From assembly GCF_000819845.1 (NCBI RefSeq), contig NZ_CDCG01000016.1:90744-154743 (forward strand): a stretch of 64,000 nt of DNA, read 5' to 3'. How positions within the stretch are numbered: the first letter of the stretch is position 1; every line of letters starts with the position of its first letter. The position numbers and the translations under genes are program-made. This document shows, piece after piece, positions 26,254-36,051 of the stretch. Source of the stretch: Aeromonas enteropelogenes (GTDB lineage Bacteria > Pseudomonadota > Gammaproteobacteria > Enterobacterales > Aeromonadaceae). Under the pieces are notes generated by a model. That model saw nothing but the letters and a program-made list of their open reading frames with translations, did not search any database and was not told the origin of the DNA.

Positions 26254-26760
26254 AACCTGTAGCACCTGGGTGAATTGTAATTTTCGACCGGCGCCATCAT
26301 AGAGATTCGTATATTTAAAAATCAGAGAACCATCACACTCCCACTCAATAAGCGGGAGCTTGCTATGGTAAAAACGTTTTTAAATTAATCTTGAAAAATC
26401 CGTTTTTAACACCCTGAGCAAAAAACACCAAAATCGTGCAAATTCAATACGATAAATTATTAATCAGATAACATTTATTGAGCTTTGATATTTTTAACCC
26501 TGTTTAAACAGGAGCCGAAACATTCCTTTATTTAAACAAGACATCAGCAAAACGTTTATCTTATATAACCAAACACCTTTTATTTAATTTCTTCGCAGCT
26601 GCCGTTGGCGTGCCATCAAACTCTGGCAGATAAACCAATGACACCGTCAACAGCCCCTCGGTCAACCGTTCAAATTTCCGCCACATCGGACGTCACATTC
26701 TGGTATGATGCGCCCCCTTGCGCGCCGCGCACCCCGTTTTCCGTGAAATAGAGTCCTTTT
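26254..26760. promoter_or_regulatory. AT-rich nupC-dbpA intergenic region with palindromes
   Basis: No gene is seen in this 507-bp AT-rich stretch. It holds TAAAAACGTTTTTA (26369-26382, perfect 14-bp palindrome with a LacI-family-like central CG), CCTGTTTAAACAGG (26499-26512, perfect 14-bp palindrome), and a second AAACGTTT core (26550-26557). The two AACGTT cores are about 180 bp apart, a distance that would allow looping. They lie 116 and ~297 bp upstream of nupC and ~380 and ~200 bp before dbpA. Confidence 0.55.
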
Positions 26761-28140
26761 GTGAACAACAGCGAATTTAGCAGCCTGAACCTCTCCTCCG
26801 CCCTGCAAGAGAACCTCGCCAGCCTAGGTTATCTGCAGATGACCCCGATCCAGGCCCAGAGCCTGCCTCTGGTGCTCGATGGCAAAGACTTGATCGCCAA
26901 GGCAAAAACCGGCAGCGGCAAAACCGCCGCCTTCGGTCTCGGCCTGCTGGCCAGCCTCGACGTCAACCGGCTCGAGGTGCAGGCACTGGTGCTCTGCCCG
27001 ACCCGCGAGCTGGCGGATCAGGTGGCCACCGAGATCCGTCGCCTGGCCCGCACCCTGCCAAACGTCAAGCTGGTGACCCTGTGTGGCGGCACCCCGACCG
27101 CACCGCAGTCGGCCACCCTAGGCTTTGGCGCCCACATCGCCGTCGGCACCCCGGGCCGGGTGCTCAAGCATCTGGAGCAGGGCACCCTCGATCTGGATTG
27201 CCTCAAGACGCTGGTGCTGGACGAGGCGGATCGCATGCTGGACATGGGCTTTGACGAAGACATCAACCGGGTCATCGGTTATGCACCGCGGGATCGCCAG
27301 ACCCTGCTCTTCTCCGCCACCTATCCGGAGGGGATCGCCCAGATGAGCCGTGGCGTGCAGCGTAACCCGGTCGAGGTGAGCGTGGAGTCCCTGCACCAGG
27401 AGAGCGCCATCGAACAAAAGCTCTATGAAGTGCCGACCGGCCAGCGTCTCGACGCCCTCACCTGGCTGCTGAGCCACTATCAACCGGCCTCCTGCGTGGT
27501 GTTCTGCAACACCAAGCGCGCCTGTAACGATGTGGCCGACCACCTGGCCGCCAAGGGCTTCTCGGCGCTGGCGCTGAACGGCGATCTGGAGCAGCGCGAA
27601 CGGGATCAGGTGCTGGTGCGCTTTGCCAACGGCAGCGCCACCATACTGGTGGCTACCGACGTGGCGGCCCGTGGCCTCGACATCAAGGAGCTGGGCGCCG
27701 TCATCAACTATGAGCTCACCTATGACCCCGAGGTGCATGTGCACCGTATCGGCCGCACCGGCCGCGCCGGTCAGCAGGGTCTGGCCCTGAGCCTCTATCA
27801 GCCGAACGAAGCGCAGCGCGTCAACCTCATCGAGGAGTACCAGCAGGCACCGCTGCCACAGGGCGATCTCGATGCCATCGGCCGCACTATCAAGCCGCTT
27901 GCGCCCCAGATGGTGACTTTCTCCATCGACGCGGGTCGCAAGACCAAGGTGCGGGCCGGGGATATCCTGGGCGCCCTGACCGGCGAGGGTGGCATTGCCG
28001 GGGCAGATGTGGGCAAGATCCAGATCGCCGAGCAGTACTCCTACGTCGCGGTCAAGCAGAGCGTGGCCAAGGCGGCGCTCAAGCGGCTGCAGGAAGGCAA
28101 GATCAAGGGACGCAGCTACCGCGCCCGCAAACTGGGCTAA
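26761..28140 (+). CDS. dbpA: ATP-dependent RNA helicase DbpA
   Basis: DbpA is a DEAD-box helicase that acts on 23S rRNA during 50S assembly. The 459-residue protein has the Q motif, Walker A AKTGSGKT, PTRELADQ, VGTPGR, DEAD (VLDEADRMLDMGF), SAT (LFSATYPEG) and the C-terminal helicase motif HRIGRTGRAGQ. The final ~70 residues (KTKVRAGDILGALTGEGGIAGADVGKIQI) form the specific RNA-binding domain for 23S hairpin 92. It starts at GTG with a weak ribosome site. A hairpin terminator follows. Confidence 0.97.
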   Translation: MNNSEFSSLNLSSALQENLASLGYLQMTPIQAQSLPLVLDGKDLIAKAKTGSGKTAAFGLGLLASLDVNRLEVQALVLCPTRELADQVATEIRRLARTLPNVKLVTLCGGTPTAPQSATLGFGAHIAVGTPGRVLKHLEQGTLDLDCLKTLVLDEADRMLDMGFDEDINRVIGYAPRDRQTLLFSATYPEGIAQMSRGVQRNPVEVSVESLHQESAIEQKLYEVPTGQRLDALTWLLSHYQPASCVVFCNTKRACNDVADHLAAKGFSALALNGDLEQRERDQVLVRFANGSATILVATDVAARGLDIKELGAVINYELTYDPEVHVHRIGRTGRAGQQGLALSLYQPNEAQRVNLIEEYQQAPLPQGDLDAIGRTIKPLAPQMVTFSIDAGRKTKVRAGDILGALTGEGGIAGADVGKIQIAEQYSYVAVKQSVAKAALKRLQEGKIKGRSYRARKLG

Positions 28141-28152
28141 GCCCGACGAGCA

Positions 28153-28180
28153 CAGGCGCCGGCATGGCGCCTGTTTCATT
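28153..28180 (+). terminator. dbpA terminator
   Basis: CAGGCGCC pairs with GGCGCCTG around GGCAT, followed by TTTCATTTT. It ends 35 bp before the next start codon. Confidence 0.8.
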
Positions 28181-28214
28181 TTCACCAAGGTCGCAAGACG
28201 ACAAGACAGAGACC

Positions 28215-28505
28215 ATGACCCGGACAACTGAGCCACAGATAAGCTGCCAGAACTGCGAAGCCTGCTGCTGCCGCCTGGAAGTAATGCTGCTGACCGACAC
28301 AGGGGTGCCGGATCGCTACATCGAAGAGCGGGAGGGCGAAGTGCCCGTGATGCAACGCTTGGACGATGGCTGGTGCGCGGCGCTCGATCGCAATACCATG
28401 ATGTGTCGCATCTATGATGTGCGCCCCCTGATCTGCCGCGAATTCGAAATGGGCGAACCCGACTGCATCGACGAACGGGACAAGTGGTTTATCAAACTCG
28501 GTTAA
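28215..28505 (+). CDS. YkgJ-family cysteine cluster protein
   Basis: A 96-residue protein of the YkgJ/UPF0153 family, whose cysteine pattern CxxCxxCC (CQNCEACCC, residues 11-19) probably binds iron or zinc. A further pair, MMCRIYDVRPLICREFEMGEPDC, completes the usual set. The biochemical role is not known. The ATG at 28215 is chosen because it starts just before the cluster. Its TAA stop overlaps the stop of the convergent gene by 2 bases (TTAA). Confidence 0.9.
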   Translation: MTRTTEPQISCQNCEACCCRLEVMLLTDTGVPDRYIEEREGEVPVMQRLDDGWCAALDRNTMMCRIYDVRPLICREFEMGEPDCIDERDKWFIKLG

Positions 28506-28894
28506 GAAGGTGAGCGGGCCAGCTGCGCCTCGAGCCAGGTGATGGCAGCCTGTTCGCATTCGCAGTAGTGCACCGCCTTGAAGGGTACGCCGGCGAAGAC
28601 CTGATCGGCCAGATAACGCTTGAAGCCTCCCGACAACACCACCGCCAGATACTGGCAACCGCTGCCGGCGCACCAGTCAAACTGGCGATGAAAGCGGTGC
28701 AGCACTTCGGGGCCGGCCGCCTCGAACTCGGTGATAACCTCGACTATGCCCCAGGGGCCGCCTTGCAGTTCCGCCAGCGCATCGCGGAAGCGGGCCTCGT
28801 AGGCTATGGCTCCCGCCAGATTGAAGGCACCACTCGGGCGGCATATAAGCATCTGCCCCCTGCGTTCCATTGCAAACTTGCCGTGCGGCTGCAT
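28502..28894 (-). CDS. SpoIIAA/STAS-like small protein
   Basis: A 130-residue soluble protein. The alternating beta-alpha layout (MLICRPSGAFNLAGAIAYEARFRDAL, GIVEVITEFEAAGPEVLHRFHRQFDWC, YLAVVLSGGFKRYLADQVF) resembles single-domain SpoIIAA-like or STAS-like proteins, which often bind membranes or regulators. The C-terminal segment is FKAVHYCECEQAAITWLEAQL. The family call is by pattern only. It overlaps the convergent ykgJ-like gene at the stop codons, an arrangement that allows transcriptional interference. No ribosome site stronger than GGAAC is seen. Confidence 0.65.
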   Translation of the reverse strand: MQPHGKFAMERRGQMLICRPSGAFNLAGAIAYEARFRDALAELQGGPWGIVEVITEFEAAGPEVLHRFHRQFDWCAGSGCQYLAVVLSGGFKRYLADQVFAGVPFKAVHYCECEQAAITWLEAQLARSPS

Positions 28895-28938
28895 TCCGTT
28901 CCTCCCTGACCGGCGCCACTCCAGTGGCTATTGCTATA

Positions 28939-28953
28939 AGATAATGATTTACA
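28939..28953. promoter_or_regulatory. Fur-like site upstream of the PepSY-TM gene
   Basis: AGATAATGATTTACA matches the 7-1-7 Fur pattern TGATAAT-N-ATTATCA at about 12 of 15 positions. It sits between the STAS-like gene (minus) and the PepSY-TM gene (plus), 230 bp before the latter. The gap 28954-29182 holds a possible promoter, TTGCCG (29095) with TATCAT (29119), 18 bp apart. Confidence 0.5.
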
Positions 28954-29182
28954 TCAAAAAATCTACAGCATCGAAAACACTATCCGGTTCCCATACTGCC
29001 ACAGCCCCCATGGCGACCCCTTGCTTCCACTCATTATGATCTTTATCAACAATCTCTTTTCATTTCACGCAAGGGTCCGACCAGAGATGTGGCATTGCCG
29101 TTAACAAAACGTTGCTGTTATCATCCGCGGCCATAAAACACTCCACCAGCAGGAATGTTGGTCATCGACACAAGGAATCGAG

Positions 29183-30580
29183 ATGAAAAACAGGGATGCC
29201 CATTACTACCAACGGATCTGGCGCTGGCACTTTTATGCCGGCCTGTTTGTCGCCCCCTTCCTGATCCTGCTCTCCCTGACCGGCATCATCTATCTGTTCA
29301 AGCCTCAGCTCGACAACCTGATGTACCCCGAGCTGATGAAGGTGACCCCGACGGCCCAGACCCTGAGCGCCGATGAGCTGCTGACCCGAGCGATGGCTGC
29401 CATGCCGGATGCCAGCCTGCGCAAATACCTGCCGCCGGCAAGCCCGGATGCCAGCGCCCAGCTCATCGTCATGCAACAGGGCCAGGAGCTGACCCTGTTC
29501 ATGGATCCCGCCAGCGGCGACCTGCTCGGCACCATGGACAACAAGTGGAACCTGCAGGCGGTGGCGCGCGCCCTGCACGCCGATCTGCTGCTCGGCACCA
29601 CGGGGGATCGGCTGATCGAGCTGGCCGCCGGCTGGGGACTGGTGCTGCTCATCAGCGGCCTCTATCTCTGGTGGCCGCGCAAGGGACCGGGCATGGGCGG
29701 CATCCTCTGGCCCAGAATGCACCAACGTGGCCGCCTCTGGTGGCGTGACCTGCACGCTGTGGTCGGCTTCTGGGGGGCCGGCTTTCTGCTGCTGTTGCTG
29801 CTGAGCGGCATGACCTGGACCGGTTTCTGGGGCGATCAGTTTGCCAATGTGTGGAACCGCTTCCCCGCCGCCATGTGGAACCAGGTGCCCAAATCGGCCC
29901 CCCTTGCCCGCAGCCTCAACCAGGCTCATGAGCAGACAGTGCCCTGGGCGGTGGAAAATACCCCCATGCCGGATTCCCGGATGGTGGAAGAGGGCCATGA
30001 TCATGGCGCCATGGACCATGGCAGTACCCACGACGGCGTGGTGATGGCCAGCCGGCGCATCCCGCTGCAACAGGTGGTGGAGATTGCCCGCGAGCGCGGG
30101 GTCAGCCCGGGTTACAGCATCACGCCGCCGGCGGGGGATCGCGGTGTCTTCACCATCGCCCTGTTTGCCGACGACCCGCGCAACGATGCCACCCTGCACA
30201 TCGATCAATACAGCGGCAAGGTGCTGGCCGACGTGCGCTGGCAGGATTACGGCCCGGTGGCCAAGACGGTGGAGACCGGCGTCATGCTGCACATGGGCAA
30301 GCTCTATGGCTGGCCTCACCAGCTCGCCATGCTGCTCATCTGCCTCATGGTGCTGGCCAGCGCGGTGAGCGGCCTGTGGATCTGGTGGTGCCGTCGCCCG
30401 CAGGGCCGCCTGGCCGCCCCGCCGCTGCCCGCCAGCCTCCCCCCCATGCGTGGCGCCATCGCCCTGCTGATCCTGCTCGGCATCTGCTTCCCGCTGGTGG
30501 GCGCCTCCATGGTCGCCATCTGGCTGCTGGACAGCCTGATCTTCTCCCGCCGCGCCCCCAAACTGGCGGAGATCGGCTAG
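29183..30580 (+). CDS. PepSY-associated TM (PiuB-like) iron-regulated membrane protein
   Basis: A 465-residue inner-membrane protein of the PepSY_TM family, whose members accompany siderophore and haem uptake systems and may reduce ferric siderophores. Helices occur near residues 18-38, 144-163, 192-212, 372-395 and 420-448, with two PepSY-like periplasmic regions between. A histidine-rich loop (GHDHGAMDHGSTHDG, about residues 271-285) is unusual and may bind iron, copper or zinc. A Fur-like site upstream supports iron control. A strong terminator follows. No TonB-dependent receptor lies in the window. Confidence 0.88.
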   Translation: MKNRDAHYYQRIWRWHFYAGLFVAPFLILLSLTGIIYLFKPQLDNLMYPELMKVTPTAQTLSADELLTRAMAAMPDASLRKYLPPASPDASAQLIVMQQGQELTLFMDPASGDLLGTMDNKWNLQAVARALHADLLLGTTGDRLIELAAGWGLVLLISGLYLWWPRKGPGMGGILWPRMHQRGRLWWRDLHAVVGFWGAGFLLLLLLSGMTWTGFWGDQFANVWNRFPAAMWNQVPKSAPLARSLNQAHEQTVPWAVENTPMPDSRMVEEGHDHGAMDHGSTHDGVVMASRRIPLQQVVEIARERGVSPGYSITPPAGDRGVFTIALFADDPRNDATLHIDQYSGKVLADVRWQDYGPVAKTVETGVMLHMGKLYGWPHQLAMLLICLMVLASAVSGLWIWWCRRPQGRLAAPPLPASLPPMRGAIALLILLGICFPLVGASMVAIWLLDSLIFSRRAPKLAEIG

Positions 30581-30617
30581 GCCCCACTCTCACGACCGAG
30601 TGACAATGCCATTCAAT

Positions 30618-30647
30618 AGCAAGGGCTCCCGATGGGGAGCCCTTGCT
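30618..30647 (+). terminator. Terminator after PepSY-TM gene
   Basis: AGCAAGGGCTCCC pairs perfectly over 13 bp with GGGAGCCCTTGCT around GATG. It lacks a T-run but is very stable, and sits between convergent genes, so it may act in both directions. Confidence 0.65.
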
Positions 30648-30659
30648 GCTTCAGTCCGG

Positions 30660-30878
30660 CTATTTCATCGCCTCGACCAGCCGGAGGATCTTGCTGGCCT
30701 TTTCGAAGTGATCGAGCCTGTGGGTCTGGATCCACCAGGTCGCCGCCTCCATCAACAACTCGGGATCCTCATTCTTGTTGGCGAAGAAGGCATAGAAGGA
30801 GAGCCCGACCACCTCCCCCTTTTGCGCAATTTTCTGCTGGCAGACCTGGATGATTTTCTCTCTGAGTGAGTCGCGCAT
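30660..30878 (-). CDS. Small conserved hypothetical protein (72 aa)
   Basis: A 72-residue helical protein starting MRDSLREKIIQVCQQKIAQKGEVVGLSFYAFFANKNEDPELLMEA-type sequence, ending VEAMK. There is no signal peptide. The ATG at 30878 is preferred over an upstream one because a GGGAAAG site precedes it. It follows menA on the minus strand beyond a terminator, so it has its own promoter. I do not recognise a named family. Confidence 0.65.
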   Translation of the reverse strand: MRDSLREKIIQVCQQKIAQKGEVVGLSFYAFFANKNEDPELLMEAATWWIQTHRLDHFEKASKILRLVEAMK

Positions 30879-30931
30879 GGCGGCTTTCCCTGCTTGGTGA
30901 GTGGCATGCAAGGCAGCATACCCCAGCCAGC

Positions 30932-30961
30932 AAAAAGGGCCCCCGTCCGGGAGCCCTTTTT
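30932..30961 (-). terminator. menA terminator
   Basis: On the minus strand GGGCTCCCG pairs with CGGGGGCCC (one mismatch) and is followed by TTTTTG. It lies 22 bp after the menA stop. Confidence 0.8.
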
Positions 30962-30983
30962 CATTGCCAAAACGGGTCGCGAC

Positions 30984-31889
30984 TCAGGAGAGCGCCAGCC
31001 CGATGGAGAGCAACAGGCTGTAGAGGAAGGCGCTGATGGCAGTCTTCTTGAGGGCGCCTGTCAGCACCTCGCCATCGAAACTCTCTCGCAGAGTTCTGGC
31101 CGCATCGGTCAGTGGCTTCATGGCCGGCAGGAAGATCCAGGGCCAGAAGCTGGCCGGCTGGGTCAGGATGAAGAGTACGGTCGCCAGCACGGCAGATCCC
31201 AGCAGCACCCAGTGATAGGCGATGGCGCGATTGCGACCGAGGCGCACTGCCAGGGTGATCTTGCCGCTGGCGGCATCGGTTTCGATGTCGCGCACGTTGT
31301 TGATGTTGAGCACGGCGGTGGCCAGCAGGCCACAGGCGGCCGCGGGTAACAGCAGATCCCACTGCAGGGTCTTGGTAAAGAGGTAGTAGGAGCCGAGCAC
31401 CCCCAGCAGGCCGAAGAAGAGGAACACCGAGATATCGCCAAAGCCGCGATAACCGTAAGGAGTCTTGCCCACCGTGTAGGTCACCGCAGCGACGATGGCC
31501 GCCCCGCCCAGCACCACAAACGCCAGGATCTGCAGCCACTGGCCGCCGAAGGCGCAGCCTAGCAGCGACAGGCCGCTCGCCACCGCCGCCAGCGCGGTCA
31601 GCGCCATCGCCACGCACATCTGCTTGCGGGTGATGAGGCCGGAGACCACGGCCCGCTGGGGACCGATCCGCTCGCCGTTGTCGGCACCGGAGACCGCATC
31701 GCCGTAGTCGTTGGCCAGATTGGAGAGGATCTGCAGCAGGATGGCGGTCAGCAGGGAGAGCGCCATGATGGTGCCGTCGAAGGCCCCGCGGCTGGCAGCC
31801 AGCCCGGAACCCAGGAGAATGGACGAGCAAGCGAGCGGCAATGTTCGCAAACGAGCCGCCAGCAACCATGTAGATAAGGTATTTGTCAT
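30984..31889 (-). CDS. menA: 1,4-dihydroxy-2-naphthoate polyprenyltransferase
   Basis: MenA attaches the polyprenyl tail to dihydroxynaphthoate in menaquinone synthesis at the inner membrane. The 301-residue multi-helix protein has the UbiA-type Asp-rich motif NLANDYGDAVSGADNGERIGP near residues 62-82 and a second acidic motif NNVRDIETDAASGKITLAVRLG near 190. The ATG at 31889 opens MTNTLSTWLLAARLRTLPLA. It is divergent from menF, unlike E. coli where menA is unlinked, so here all prenylation and ring steps from menF to menA lie together. Confidence 0.95.
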   Translation of the reverse strand: MTNTLSTWLLAARLRTLPLACSSILLGSGLAASRGAFDGTIMALSLLTAILLQILSNLANDYGDAVSGADNGERIGPQRAVVSGLITRKQMCVAMALTALAAVASGLSLLGCAFGGQWLQILAFVVLGGAAIVAAVTYTVGKTPYGYRGFGDISVFLFFGLLGVLGSYYLFTKTLQWDLLLPAAACGLLATAVLNINNVRDIETDAASGKITLAVRLGRNRAIAYHWVLLGSAVLATVLFILTQPASFWPWIFLPAMKPLTDAARTLRESFDGEVLTGALKKTAISAFLYSLLLSIGLALS

Positions 31890-32097
31890 ATTGTGATGGC
31901 CAAACAATCGGATATTGATCGTGTTAAGGGTTATCGAACCGGATTTGGGTATACTGGGCCCCGGAAGTGAAGCTCCCTCGGGCGATTTACATGGACGAAT
32001 GGGCAGATAATATATAGGAAATCATCGCCCTTTGGCATAAACCTACGGCATCCTGCTACGGGATCGGTCGTTACTACCCGGTTCAGACACTACATCC

Positions 32098-33417
32098 ATG
32101 TTGGCTCAGACCCATATCAAGCAACAACTGGACGCCCTGCGTCACAACAACGTCAGCGGCTTCGTACGACTGCGCGTAGGGATCGAGGTTCGCTCCTTCC
32201 TGGGCTGGCTCGCGGCGCAGACTCTCTACCCCCGCATCTATTGGCATGCCCGTGGCCAGGATCGCCCCGAGTATGTTGCCCTGGGCGCCATCCACGAACT
32301 GACCGAGCCCGATGCCATCCGCCAGGTCTGCACCAACACCAGCCAGTATCATGACGACAGCCCCCGCTACTATGGCGGCGTGGCGTTCGATCCGGCCCAG
32401 CCGGGCTGGCAAGGGTTTGGCGCCTGCCGCTTCGTGCTGCCCCGCATCGAGCTGGTGCGCCGCGGCGAGTGTGTCAGCCTCTGCCTCAATCTCTGGCTGA
32501 CCAAAGAGAACCTCGAGTCCGAGCTGGCCGCCGCCGAAGCCGCCCTCGACGCCCTGCAGCCGGAAGCGCCCCTGGCACAGCTGCAAAAGCAGCGCTGGCA
32601 GCGTCAGGATTGCCCTGAGCCGGCCCAGTGGCAGCGCCTGGTGGAGCAGGTCACCTCCCCCGAATTTCAGGCCCACACCCCCAAGGTGGTGCTCTCCCGC
32701 GAGAGCGTGCTGACCAGCCACCAGGGCGGCGAGGATGTCTGCCCCTGGGTCATGCTCAACCAGTGGATCGGCCATGCCCAGGACTGCTTCCACTTCGGCT
32801 TCCAGTTTTCCCCCGAGCAGGCCTTTATCGCCTGCTCCCCCGAGCGCCTTTACCGACGCGAGGATCGCCACCTCTTTAGCGAGGCGCTGGCAGGCACCAT
32901 CCGCCGCTCCGGCGACGAGGCGACCGATGCAGCCCTGGCCGCCGAGCTGCTGGCCGACAGCAAGAACCGGCTGGAGAATCGGCTGGTGCATGCCGACATC
33001 CTGAGCCGCCTGGCCCAGCTGGCCCACGACGCCACCCTGACCGAGCCGCGCATCCTGAAGCTGCGCCTGCTGCAGCACCTCAAATGCGACATCGAGGCCG
33101 AGCTCAAGCCCGGCGTCTGCGACTGGCAGCTGCTCGAAGCCCTGCACCCTACCCCTGCTGTGGGCGGCGCCCCGCGCGAAGCGGCGCTGGCTTTCATCCG
33201 CGAAAACGAACCCTACGAGCGCGGCTGGTATGCCGGGGCCTGCGGCATGTTGAGCCGGGAGACTTCGGAGTTTGCCGTCGCCATTCGCAGTGCCCGCATC
33301 CAGCCTGGCAGCGTCACCCTGTTTGCCGGCGCCGGCATAGTGGCAGGTTCCGAGCCCGCCGCCGAGTGGGCCGAGCTCGACAACAAGATCGCCAATGTGC
33401 TCTCCCTGCTGGGATAG
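32098..33417 (+). CDS. menF: Isochorismate synthase, menaquinone-specific
   Basis: MenF converts chorismate to isochorismate, the first step of menaquinone synthesis. The 439-residue protein has the chorismate-binding fold of MenF/EntC/TrpE; diagnostic stretches are [61 protein letters not shown] and [19 protein letters not shown]. It starts the menFDHBCE operon, 34 bp before menD. The 209 bp to menA are shared with the divergent menA promoter; I could not assign a regulator there. Confidence 0.96.
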   Translation: MLAQTHIKQQLDALRHNNVSGFVRLRVGIEVRSFLGWLAAQTLYPRIYWHARGQDRPEYVALGAIHELTEPDAIRQVCTNTSQYHDDSPRYYGGVAFDPAQPGWQGFGACRFVLPRIELVRRGECVSLCLNLWLTKENLESELAAAEAALDALQPEAPLAQLQKQRWQRQDCPEPAQWQRLVEQVTSPEFQAHTPKVVLSRESVLTSHQGGEDVCPWVMLNQWIGHAQDCFHFGFQFSPEQAFIACSPERLYRREDRHLFSEALAGTIRRSGDEATDAALAAELLADSKNRLENRLVHADILSRLAQLAHDATLTEPRILKLRLLQHLKCDIEAELKPGVCDWQLLEALHPTPAVGGAPREAALAFIRENEPYERGWYAGACGMLSRETSEFAVAIRSARIQPGSVTLFAGAGIVAGSEPAAEWAELDNKIANVLSLLG

Positions 33418-33451
33418 CCGTTCATCCTCTTTCCAACCCGCGAGAGCGCTT

Positions 33452-35197
33452 ATGTCCGCCAGTGAAGTGTTTGCGAGCACCGTCTTTCCCACTCAGCACG
33501 CCACCTTCAACCATGTCTGGTCCTCCCTGCTACTGGAGGAGCTTTATCGCCTCGGGGTGCGCGATATCGCGCTGGCCCCGGGTTCGCGCAGCGCCCCGCT
33601 CACCATGGCCGCCGCCGCCCACTCCGGGTTTCGCCGCCATCTGCATTTCGACGAGCGGGGTCTGGGCTTCATGGCGCTGGGGTTGGCCAAGGGCAGCAAC
33701 CGCCCGGTAGCGGTGATCATGACGTCGGGCACCGCGGTCGCCAACCTCTGGCCCGCGGTGGCCGAGGCCCAGCTCACCGGCGTGCCGCTCATCATTCTCT
33801 CCGCCGACCGCCCCCACGAGCTCATCGACAACGGCGCCAACCAGGCCATCGACCAGCAGGGGATCTTCGGCCACTACCCCGTTTTTCAGCAGAGCCTGCC
33901 AAGCCCCACCCCCACCATCCCCGCCGCCTTCGTGCTGAGCTCGGTGGATCAGGCTCTGGCACAACAGGCACGCACGCCTGGGGTGGTACACATCAACTGC
34001 ATGTATCCCGAGCCCCTCTACCCCGGCGACCAGTATCAGGATTTTGCCGCCTATCTGGCCCCCCTCGGCGACTGGCTCACCTCGGTTCGCCCCTGGAGCC
34101 CCTGGCAGCTGGGTGAGCAGAGCTGCCTGCCCCAGGCCGGCTGGAGCGAGCTGCAAGGCAAGCGCGGCGTCATCATCGCCGGGCGGATCTCCCACCCCGA
34201 CCAGGCGCAAGCGGTGGTCGAGCTGGCCGAGCGCCTCGGTTGGCCCCTGTTGGCGGATATCCAGAGCCAGATCCGCTTCGATGCTCGCAACCTCATCCAC
34301 ATGGATTTGGCGCTCAACGATCCCGGCTTCGTCGCCGAACTGGGGCGCGCCGAGGTATTGCTGCAATTTGGCGCCCGCCTGGTCTCCAAGCGCCTCGGTC
34401 AGTTTATCAAGCGCCATCCCTGGCAGGATTACTGGCTGGTGGATCCGCAGCCGGCCCGGCTCGACCCCGACTACCGGCTGCGCAACCGCCTGCTCTGCAG
34501 CGCCAGCGCCTTCGTGGCGGCTCATCCGGTCGCAGCCACGGCGACTCCCTGGCACCGGCTGGACGCCCTGCAACAGAAGGCGAGTCGGCAGATCGCCGCC
34601 GCCTGCGAACGCTTCTCCGAATTGGGGGTGTGCCATCGCCTCAACCGGCTGATCTGCGGTCAGCTGTTTGTCGGCAACAGCATGCCGGCCCGGCTGATGG
34701 ATATGCTGGGCACCCCGGGCCAGGGGCCGAGCCGGGTGATGACCAACCGCGGCGCCTCCGGCATCGATGGCCTCATTGCCACCGCCTACGGCTTCGCACA
34801 ATCGGTCGAACAGGGCAGCGCCGAGCCCACCACCCTGCTACTCGGGGATCTCAGCGCATTGCACGATCTCAACAGCCTGGCCCTGCTTGGCAAGGCCAGC
34901 CGACCGCTGGTGGTGATCCTGCTCAACAACGATGGCGGCAGCATCTTTCGCATGCTGCCGGTGCCCACCGAAGGGGAGCTGCTGGAGAGCTACTACCGGC
35001 TGCCCCATGGCCTGTGTTTCGAGCATGCCGCCGCCATGTTCGGCCTCGCCTATCGTGCGCCGGACAGCCTGGCCGAGTTCGAGCAGGCCTATACCGAGGC
35101 GCTCGGTGCCGGCGTCACCCTGATCGAGATCCGGGTGCCGAGCGAACAGGTGGCCGATGATCTCAAGGCGCTGGGGGCCGCCATCCGTGGCGCCTGA
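33452..35197 (+). CDS. menD: SEPHCHC synthase (MenD)
   Basis: MenD is a thiamine diphosphate enzyme that joins isochorismate and 2-oxoglutarate to give 2-succinyl-5-enolpyruvyl-6-hydroxy-3-cyclohexene-1-carboxylate. The 581 residues match the family (E. coli 556). Hallmarks are [15 protein letters not shown], the catalytic-Glu region [34 protein letters not shown], and the ThDP/metal motif [23 protein letters not shown]. The ATG at 33452 is chosen over an upstream frame because it gives the family length. The stop overlaps menH. Confidence 0.97.
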   Translation: MSASEVFASTVFPTQHATFNHVWSSLLLEELYRLGVRDIALAPGSRSAPLTMAAAAHSGFRRHLHFDERGLGFMALGLAKGSNRPVAVIMTSGTAVANLWPAVAEAQLTGVPLIILSADRPHELIDNGANQAIDQQGIFGHYPVFQQSLPSPTPTIPAAFVLSSVDQALAQQARTPGVVHINCMYPEPLYPGDQYQDFAAYLAPLGDWLTSVRPWSPWQLGEQSCLPQAGWSELQGKRGVIIAGRISHPDQAQAVVELAERLGWPLLADIQSQIRFDARNLIHMDLALNDPGFVAELGRAEVLLQFGARLVSKRLGQFIKRHPWQDYWLVDPQPARLDPDYRLRNRLLCSASAFVAAHPVAATATPWHRLDALQQKASRQIAAACERFSELGVCHRLNRLICGQLFVGNSMPARLMDMLGTPGQGPSRVMTNRGASGIDGLIATAYGFAQSVEQGSAEPTTLLLGDLSALHDLNSLALLGKASRPLVVILLNNDGGSIFRMLPVPTEGELLESYYRLPHGLCFEHAAAMFGLAYRAPDSLAEFEQAYTEALGAGVTLIEIRVPSEQVADDLKALGAAIRGA

Positions 35198-35960
35198 ACA
35201 GCCCCAACGGCCGCACACCCTGGTGCTGCTGCACGGCCTGCTGGGGGATGCCGCTGACTGGCAGCCGGTGATCGACCGCCTGCCCGCCATCCGCTGCGTG
35301 GCCCTCGACCTGCCGGGCCACGGCCGCAACCACGCAGTGCGGGTGAACGGCTTTGACGAGGCCCATCGCTGGCTCTGTGACGAGCTGGCCGCCCACGATA
35401 TCGAGCACTATCTGCTGGCGGGCTATTCCCTCGGCGGGCGCCTCGCCCTCTATCACGCCAGCCGCTCCCCGAATGGTTTGCAGGCCCTGCTGCTGGAGAA
35501 CTGCCATCCCGGTCTGCCTGCTGCCGAGCGGGCCGCCCGCATCGCCCACGACGAGGGGTGGGCCCGACGCTTCGAGCGTGAGCCACTGGCCGAGGTGTTG
35601 GCGGACTGGTATCGGCAGGGGGTCTTTGCCGATCTGGATGAAACGGCCCGAGCCCGCCAGATCGCCCGTCGCCTCGGCAACCGGGGTGGCGCCATCGCCA
35701 CCATGCTGCGCGCCACCTCGCTGGGGCAACAGCCCGATCTCGCCCCCTGGCTGGCAAAGGCCGAATTGCCGGTCACCTATGTGAGCGGCAAGCGGGATCA
35801 GAAATTCCACCACCTGGCTTGCCAGCTGGCGAGTCAGCATCGCAAAATCAACCACTTGGTACTGGATGGCGGCCACAACCTGCACGCCAGCCAGCCCGAG
35901 ATCTTTGCCCGGTTCCTTGCGAAGTGGGTCAACCAACCAGAAGAGAAGAGTCATGATTGA
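35187..35960 (+). CDS. menH: SHCHC synthase MenH (alpha/beta hydrolase)
   Basis: MenH removes pyruvate from SEPHCHC to form SHCHC. The 257-residue protein (E. coli 252) has the oxyanion and nucleophile motifs [11 protein letters not shown] and [13 protein letters not shown]; the Asp in GKRDQKF and the His in DGGHNLHA complete the triad. The GTG start at 35187 lies 11 bp inside menD, so translation is coupled. The stop codon overlaps the beginning of a duplicated menB 5' end (see next feature). Confidence 0.94.
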   Translation: MAPEQPQRPHTLVLLHGLLGDAADWQPVIDRLPAIRCVALDLPGHGRNHAVRVNGFDEAHRWLCDELAAHDIEHYLLAGYSLGGRLALYHASRSPNGLQALLLENCHPGLPAAERAARIAHDEGWARRFEREPLAEVLADWYRQGVFADLDETARARQIARRLGNRGGAIATMLRATSLGQQPDLAPWLAKAELPVTYVSGKRDQKFHHLACQLASQHRKINHLVLDGGHNLHASQPEIFARFLAKWVNQPEEKSHD

Positions 35961-36051
35961 AGCAATGACGGAAGCGGGACGGTACGCACCTGTCCAGCAG
36001 GCCGTGATTGCTCCATTTTCGCTCGCACAGACTAGAAGGAAAAAACCATGA
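35953..36051 (+). CDS. 32-codon leader ORF with duplicated menB start
   Basis: This short frame encodes [20 protein letters not shown].. and copies the first 14 codons of menB ([14 protein letters not shown]) with a few changes. Its ATG overlaps the menH stop and its TGA overlaps the menB ATG (ATGA), so ribosomes could pass from menH through it to menB. Nucleotide similarity to the menB start extends over about 65 bp (35953 onwards versus 36048 onwards), 95 bp apart. It is either a leader peptide or an inert by-product of a partial tandem duplication. Confidence 0.55.
   Translation: MIEAMTEAGRYAPVQQAVIAPFSLAQTRRKKP

Noticed and set aside
31908..32097. Regulatory element between menA and menF
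   Set aside because: A TATACT-like -10 is visible near 31950, but I found no matching -35 or convincing operator (FNR, ArcA), so none is listed.
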